Of a DNA stretch of 64,000 nucleotides, positions 63,660 through 64,000 are shown piece after piece. The DNA lies in NCBI RefSeq assembly GCF_016907735.1, contig NZ_JAFBCP010000001.1:1860001-1924000 (forward strand), written 5' to 3'. The notes below the pieces were generated by a model that searched no databases, had not been told where the DNA came from, and worked only from the letters and a program-made list of their open reading frames with translations. The DNA is from Brevibacterium paucivorans. GTDB taxonomy: Bacteria; Actinomycetota; Actinomycetes; Actinomycetales; Brevibacteriaceae. The translations under genes were made by a program, and so were the position numbers. The first letter of the stretch is position 1; each line of letters begins with the position of its first letter.

Positions 63660-64000
63660 TATCCACTGGTTTGCCCGGCCCGGCGTTCGCGGGGAGGGCC
63701 ACCCGGGGCTCATGAACCCGGTGTATGAGCTGTTGGACTTCCCCGTGGCGATGGGTCGCGCTGATGACGTGTTTGTGCGTGACCGCAACTGTTTCGGGGA
63801 GTCGGTGGAGCTTACTTTCGCCGAGGTGTTAGACCGCTCCGCGAAGTTCGCTGGCGTTTTGCGCCTTATGGAGGTGAGCGAAGGGACGTGCGTGTCGGTT
63901 GCGTCCGACGTGTCCCCGCTGACTGCTCACCTGGTGAAGTTGGGTGCGTGGCGTGTGGGCGCGTGTGTCGCGTCCGCGGACTCCGGCGCCCCGGTTCGGA
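63652..64000 (+). CDS. AMP-binding (acyl-CoA synthetase-like) enzyme, 3' end outside window
   Basis: The frame reads IHWFARPGVRGEGHPGL, then NPVYELLDFPVAMGRADDVF, LTFAEVLDRSAKFAGVLR and GTCVSVASDVSPLTAHLVK, the N-terminal pattern of ANL-superfamily ligases (open enzyme in the acetyl-/propionyl-CoA synthetase style). TTG 63652 overlapping the DivIVA-like stop is the longest start; ATG 63712 is the alternative. The ATP-binding motifs would lie beyond the window, so the substrate class is unresolved. Confidence 0.65.
   Translation, partial: MTDIHWFARPGVRGEGHPGLMNPVYELLDFPVAMGRADDVFVRDRNCFGESVELTFAEVLDRSAKFAGVLRLMEVSEGTCVSVASDVSPLTAHLVKLGAWRVGACVASADSGAPVR

Noticed and set aside
1-64000. tRNA, rRNA, SRP RNA or CRISPR sequences
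   Set aside because: I looked for T-loop GGTTCGAATCC-like motifs, regularly spaced repeats and SRP RNA near ffh and found none.

Overview
The window is chromosomal DNA from a moderately GC-rich actinobacterium, most likely in the order Micrococcales. The evidence is gene content and order: recG-rsmD-coaD-DUF177-rpmF-rnc-mutM, smc-ftsY-ffh-rpsP-KH-rimM-trmD-rplS-lepB-rnhB-DUF2469-yraN-comM-dprA, then xerC-rpsB-tsf-pyrH-frr-cdsA-rlmN. This is the usual actinobacterial layout, with the actinobacteria-restricted DUF2469, SARP and EXLDI families present. GTG and TTG starts are frequent. I saw no rRNA, tRNA, CRISPR array or insertion sequence.

Layout. 1-5512 is housekeeping: a recG missing its start, then rsmD, coaD, DUF177, rpmF, rnc and mutM. 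5439-10695 is a signalling and envelope locus: a histidine kinase faces a YiiX-type secreted cysteine hydrolase, two near-duplicate lipoproteins and a LuxR-type response regulator. 10749-12816 holds a DASS-family transporter and a small membrane protein. 12954-20922 carries smc, ftsY, ffh, rpsP and a KH protein, closed by a strong terminator. Three tandem beta-propeller lipoproteins follow on the minus strand (21001-25507). 25612-34591 is rimM, trmD, rplS, two signal peptidases, rnhB, DUF2469, a DAACS symporter, yraN, comM and dprA.

34592-53400 is an accessory region wedged between dprA and xerC. It looks composite. Two further pieces of the dprA 3' end (38345-38548 and 41883-41951) divide it into three segments. 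Segment A has a LysR regulator divergent from a BKACE-like enzyme and an MFS exporter. Segment B has a cytidine deaminase-ASCH fusion, an AbiEi remnant, an MFS transporter and a thioredoxin reductase scrap. Segment C has an AbiE toxin-antitoxin locus whose toxin is fused to a relaxase tail, an EXLDI protein, a BlaI-type repressor with a palindromic operator, a frameshifted FtsX-type permease, a SARP-type regulator and a divergent MacB-like ABC exporter.

After xerC the backbone resumes: an NAD(P)-binding protein, a LytM-VanY double peptidase, rpsB-tsf with a terminator, a 1-Cys peroxiredoxin, pyrH-frr-cdsA, rlmN, a twin DivIVA-like protein and the start of an AMP-binding enzyme.

The most unusual signal is a short DNA word, ACCTCGG (either strand). 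I count it roughly fifty times in the backbone without strand bias, but only at about chance level in segment C. It resembles a DNA-uptake-type sequence, and the window contains the competence genes comM and dprA.
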